The notes beneath the pieces are model-generated. The model was not told the origin of the DNA. It saw nothing but the letters and a program-made list of their open reading frames with translations, and did not search any database. From the NCBI GenBank assembly GCA_034509925.1, contig CM067530.1, forward strand, positions 3,368,501-3,432,500: a DNA stretch of 64,000 nt, written 5' to 3'. Both the position numbers and the translations under genes were made by a program. This document shows, in pieces, positions 60,170-64,000 of the stretch. The DNA is from Hirudinaria manillensis (Eukaryota > Annelida > Clitellata > Hirudinida > Hirudinidae). Position 1 is the stretch's first letter. Every line of letters starts with the position of its first letter.

Positions 60170-61636
60170 GGTTGACCTTCAAAAGAAATGTTGAACGATT
60201 AGGACAGGTTATTTACAAAGGCGCGCGTATTTCTAACAGGTGCTAATACTTCCTAAGGAAAAGCATTTAATAGACTATAAGCTGACTTTATTATAGTAAT
60301 AAACTTGCGAAGCTTATAAACTTATGAGATTTAATTGCCGGTCTATTTTGGATTTTAAATAAGACAAACCAAAATGACAAACGCGTAGGAAACTATAGTA
60401 GAATTATCTACTAATACTACTACTACTACTACTAAAGACTTACTCAAATTGATTGAATGAAAAGCTAAAAAGGCTGGTTGGTTTGTTCGGATGCTGATGT
60501 TCAAAATGTGCTTCTCGGCTCTAAGACTTGCTGTTCAAAAGATAACGATTGTTTTCATAAAAATTTTTAAATTTAAAATTCTGTTTTATCGCTAGATTTC
60601 GTTCGAAATAAATTTTAAAATCCATATTTTATTGATGTTCAAATGAAAGAATTTAACAAATTACCAAAATGAATTATTGAAATTAAAATTCAAGATCATT
60701 AACATGAATTTCTGTAAAAAAAAAAAAAGTAGAAATAGTAATAAAGAAGGCATGCTTATAAAGTTTCACCTTGTGATGGAGTGAAGGAGGAAGAAATGGA
60801 AACGGGTCAAGGGTCGGGTGACCGGGTTAATATTACAGACCCGGTTGACTCTTGGCTAGGAAGATCATGATTTCATTTGATCCATTCAAAGTAATTGTCA
60901 TAATCATATTTCATATTTCGAATTTCAAGCTAAAAACTTAAATTAAAATTAAATTAAGTTAATAATATTCCTTTATGGAAGATCTTGCATGTTGTTTGCC
61001 CGCCTTACGATACAGTTTTCATCGGACCATCCTTAAAACGAACAGGTTCAAGTGGCTTTTGCCAACCACAAAAACATCAACGGCTTCTCATTTCAGCTTA
61101 ATTTAAATTCCAAGGAATTCAATTTAATTTTCATCTTTCATTTATTTGATAATGTTCACAATTCTGCATGAGAAATGTTTATTCAACTTTTAATGTGCTT
61201 ATCCAAAAAAATTCGAATTGGGCTTGCGCAGGAAGGAACTATTGCATACTTGTTTTGTCGATTGGAACACGGTTTAGTAGCTTTAGTTGACAGAATACTG
61301 GATTCATTTCGTCTTTAAAACTGTTAGCAACAACAGAAACAACATTAAGTTGATATTATAAATTCTTTATACCGAAAATTTGTCGCTCGAAAGCTTCGAA
61401 TTGTCTGAAAGATTGTCCGGTTAAAGAAAGTGCGAGTTCGGATGCAATTGTTGATAACCCGATGATAAATTTAACTTTCAAATCAGTTAATATCGAATAT
61501 TTGATAAAGAAATGGTCTTTCTTCCTGTCCTATTGACATGAATTCATTACGTTGTGCGTGCCAAAGCTATCCATGATTTCATGATTTTGTTCTGAACATA
61601 TGATTTTAATTGATAATTTAGTCCTGAAAGACACAA
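60170..61636. other. Intergenic DNA upstream of the kinase gene
   Basis: No gene recognised. A short CTA run (60412-60435) and an A run (60717-60729) are present. The 59480 promoter and the kinase promoter should lie at the two ends. Confidence 0.65.
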
Positions 61637-61731
61637 ATGGCCATTAGGAAATCCCTTCAGGACATTCCAGTGTGTCAGGACATTGACGACGATTACAAAT
61701 TTGAAGGAATCGTGGAAAGCGGTTCTTACGG
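61637..61731 (+). CDS. Divergent CDK-like kinase, exon 1
   Basis: The exon starts at ATG 61637 and ends at TACGG before GTGAAT, encoding 31 residues plus two codon bases. It contains the start of the kinase fold: DYKFEGIVESGSYG. The glycine loop reads E-S-G-S-Y-G, so the first Gly of the usual GxGxxG is Glu. The ATG and donor are inferred from phase agreement with exon 2 and are not backed by transcript data. The full product would be 386 residues. Confidence 0.75.
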
Positions 61732-61870
61732 GTGAATGTTTGAACTTCATGTTTGATTTTCAATTTTCGTTGGCAAAGCATTGTGGAGCTGACTTGGCTT
61801 ATTTGATTTTATTATTAATTAAATAATATTAAACTATGATTTTGTTATTTATTCGGTCTGGGTTCTGAAG

Positions 61871-61940
61871 CAAGATATTCAAGGCGATCAGAAAGAAGAC
61901 ACAAGAAATGGTGGCCATCAAGAAAATGGAGGTTGACGCC
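61871..61940 (+). CDS. Divergent CDK-like kinase, exon 2
   Basis: The 70-nt exon follows TTCTGAAG and ends at GCC before GTAAGT. Its first C completes the Gly of SYG. It encodes KIFKAIRKKTQEMVAIKKME and VDA, which is beta strands 2-3 with the VAIK lysine (Lys49 of the joined protein) that binds ATP phosphates. The acceptor lacks a strong pyrimidine tract, but only this AG gives the right phase and a kinase-like join. Confidence 0.75.
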
Positions 61941-62071
61941 GTAAGTTGCAAATTTGACTTCCGTTTTCACTTTTTCGCGTTTCTAAACTGATTCTGATGG
62001 ATTACTTCCCCATCGCTATTCAAACCACGATATTTAAGGCAACTTTAGAATGAAAATTGATTAATTTCCAG

Positions 62072-63067
62072 TTACACGAGACGTCTCAGGCAGAAGTGAG
62101 AGCCCTTTGTGAGCTGAAACACGAGAACATCGTCAAATTGATCGAAATCGGACTCGACAACAGGGGTGGATCGGGCCAGTGCGGGCTGTTCCTGGTCATG
62201 GAATACTGTCTCTTCGACCTTGGAAATCTGGTGCACGAGGTTCCCCTCAACCAAGGACAAGTCAAGGATCTTTTCCGGCAACTCTTGACAGGAATCCACG
62301 AGATCCATAGAAACGGTTTCATTCACAGAGACATCAAACCGGAAAACGTCCTGATAACCGGCAAAGGCCAACTGAAGGTGGCAGATTTTGGATTCGCGAT
62401 AAAGTTCGATCCGGACGACGATAGTTGGAAGGACAGCTGTCAAATGCCATCTCTTTGGTACAGATGCCCGGAGTTGTTGATGCGCTCCAAGAAGCTTTCC
62501 ACTGCCGTGGACATCTGGTCGGTCGGGTGTACGATGGCCGAGGTATGGCAGAAGTCGCCTTTGTTTTTTAGCTTCGGAAGCGATGAGGAACACCTGGGGA
62601 AGATCGTATCCATGTGCGGCTTCGAAGGCCTTCAGGACTGCTCTGGCGATCCGAGCGAGGTGTCCAAATGGGAAAAGTTCAGACCCAACTTTCCCAGCAG
62701 GTCGCTGAAAAGCACACTGTACGACCTCATTGGAGAGAAAACAATCGTCATGAATTCCTCGAATCCCGCTAGAGATGTATTGGAGGTCTTGGGCATCAGA
62801 GATCCTTCGCTACTCAATGATCCGACGATCCTTAGAGATCCTCGGATCGAACTACTGTCGGCCTTGATGGAACTCAGCCCATCGAAAAGAATTTCAGCAG
62901 AGGAAGCTCTGAAACACGAGTACTTTTCGACTCGTCCACTTCCAGAGCGACTGAACCTGGAGAATCCAAAGAAAAAGTCACCGAATGCATTGTCGGGCGG
63001 CCTCAGGGCAGTTTCAGATTTCTTTGGAAACCTGCGTGCAAACCTACGAAGTCGCTTGAATAAGTAG
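62072..63067 (+). CDS. Divergent CDK-like (CMGC) protein kinase, exon 3
   Basis: The exon follows TTTCCAG in phase 0 and encodes 331 residues to the TAG at 63065. The joined protein has the alpha-C region LHETSQAEVRALCEL where CDKs have PSTAIRE-type sequence, HRDIKPEN (140-147), DFG (160-162), Ser177 at the place of the CDK activating Thr, LWYRCPE (183-189; Cys replaces the usual Ala of APE), and DIWSVGC. The catalytic Lys, Asp and DFG are all present, so activity is expected. The C-lobe carries an unusual stretch DPSLLNDPTILRDPRIELL, and a basic tail after KRISAEEALKHEYF ends SRLNK. It is closest in style to CDKs and CDK-like kinases, but I cannot assign a subfamily. AATAAA at 63103-63108 and 63186-63191. 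Confidence 0.9.
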   Translation, partial: LHETSQAEVRALCELKHENIVKLIEIGLDNRGGSGQCGLFLVMEYCLFDLGNLVHEVPLNQGQVKDLFRQLLTGIHEIHRNGFIHRDIKPENVLITGKGQLKVADFGFAIKFDPDDDSWKDSCQMPSLWYRCPELLMRSKKLSTAVDIWSVGCTMAEVWQKSPLFFSFGSDEEHLGKIVSMCGFEGLQDCSGDPSEVSKWEKFRPNFPSRSLKSTLYDLIGEKTIVMNSSNPARDVLEVLGIRDPSLLNDPTILRDPRIELLSALMELSPSKRISAEEALKHEYFSTRPLPERLNLENPKKKSPNALSGGLRAVSDFFGNLRANLRSRLNK

Positions 63068-64000
63068 ATCCACAGCTGGAATCGCTCAACAAACTCAACA
63101 ACAATAAACTATCAACATGTTTTGTTGCTATGTTGCCGTGGTTTTAACATGAAAGTCTATTTAAAAGATATCCGTTCGTGGACAAAATAAATAGCTTTTC
63201 CAACAAATTATGTCTGTTGGCTTGTATTTGACCGATAACTCAAAGGTCATTTTGAGGTCATTCTAGAGATGACCTCTCCTTCTAATAGATTACCTTATAT
63301 CAGTACAAATTACCCACTTGTCACTTCTTAAGGTTGTTTCATTTAAATTATTCTTCATTAAATATCTGGCGCTTATTTGCTTTGTTTCTTTAGAGCCAAG
63401 TGTCTTTAAATTGTCTGTAAAGTCTCAGGGCCAAATGCCCATGCCAATGACATTCTAGAGTTAAGAGAAACCCTTGCGAGGATATGATTTCATTAATAAT
63501 ATTTCATTAATAAATAATTTTAAAAAAAAAGAATATAACAATTTTATTATCAACCGCGCAACATTAAACTGAGACTTTAGGGTAATTGAATAGAAGGAGC
63601 TGACAGAACAACAAACAAAAACAGATCGACGGGGATTTAGAAACAGGTGGAAACAACACAGAATACAGTTTCAATGTACCGACGACACTGGTTGTCTCCA
63701 GTGGGCGGAGTCGATCCACGAATGAACCAATGAAGGTCGATGTAAACACGAACTTCGGTAATTCCTCATGAAATCAAAAGAAATGTTTGTTTGTATGTGT
63801 GCGTGCGTCTGTGTGTGTGTGTGTGTCACCCTCTGGCATTAGGGGACTGATGAACGATGAATCAAGAACAGCAAGAAAAGGACTGATGAGATGCCCGTTG
63901 GTCCGGCTGCCCATATCCTTGTACCTTTTGAGGTTTGGGTTTTAAAGTTAAAAAAAAATTATTATTATTATCATTAATTAGGTTTTTATTATTATTATTT
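63068..64000. other. Kinase 3' UTR and flanking DNA
   Basis: Two AATAAA signals (63103-63108, 63186-63191) end the kinase transcript. After that the sequence is AT-rich, with a GT run at 63795-63827 and ATT runs at the window end. No gene recognised. Confidence 0.7.

Overview
This is animal nuclear DNA. Genes are split by GT-AG introns, polyadenylation signals (AATAAA) follow the genes, microsatellites are everywhere, and an interstitial TTAGGG tract and a LINE-type insertion are present. The proteins (a Meis/Homothorax homeobox protein, RBM8A/Y14, DDX41/Abstrakt, tristetraprolin-like CCCH proteins) fit an invertebrate bilaterian. TTAGGG rather than TTAGG argues against most insects. A lophotrochozoan, perhaps a leech-like annelid, is my best guess, but nothing here proves it.

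Region 1 (1 to about 37 kb) is dominated by the 3' half of a Meis/Homothorax gene on the + strand. Six exons lie between 8396 and 33310, all with matching phases. They encode a pre-homeodomain linker, a TALE homeodomain split over three exons, and a proline-rich C-terminus. The N-terminal MEIS/PKNOX domain exons were not found and probably lie upstream of the window. The introns are long (0.6-7.6 kb) and full of tetranucleotide and trinucleotide arrays. Two arrays of the same GTGA motif lie in opposite orientation in the introns on either side of the homeodomain exons. At 2.6-3.9 kb an inserted 1.3-kb ORF1-only retroelement carries a poly(A) tail and target-site duplications.

Region 2 (37.9-60.2 kb) is gene dense, and every gene in it reads as a single uninterrupted ORF. 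It holds five minus-strand genes with C-terminal tristetraprolin-type tandem CCCH fingers (37900, 43403, 47962, 55729/56104, 59480) and one relative without fingers (44861). Among them sits a second family: three four-finger C2H2 genes (50291 minus, 53066 plus, 54409 plus) and a relative that has lost its whole finger array (51674). Two conserved single-copy RNA-processing genes, RBM8A (minus) and DDX41 (plus), are arranged head to head at 39.8-42.8 kb. A 54-bp minisatellite with an open reading frame and a TTAGGG tract lie at 45.8-47.0 kb.

Region 3 (60.2-64 kb) contains a three-exon divergent CDK-like kinase gene (61637-63067) and AT-rich flanks.

The most notable points are: (a) the interleaved, locally duplicated, intronless zinc-finger families, each with a member that has lost its nucleic-acid-binding domain; (b) an in-frame TGA splitting one CCCH gene into two ORFs; (c) three homeodomain exons totalling exactly 92 codons, flanked by complementary repeat arrays, so that skipping them together would keep the frame.
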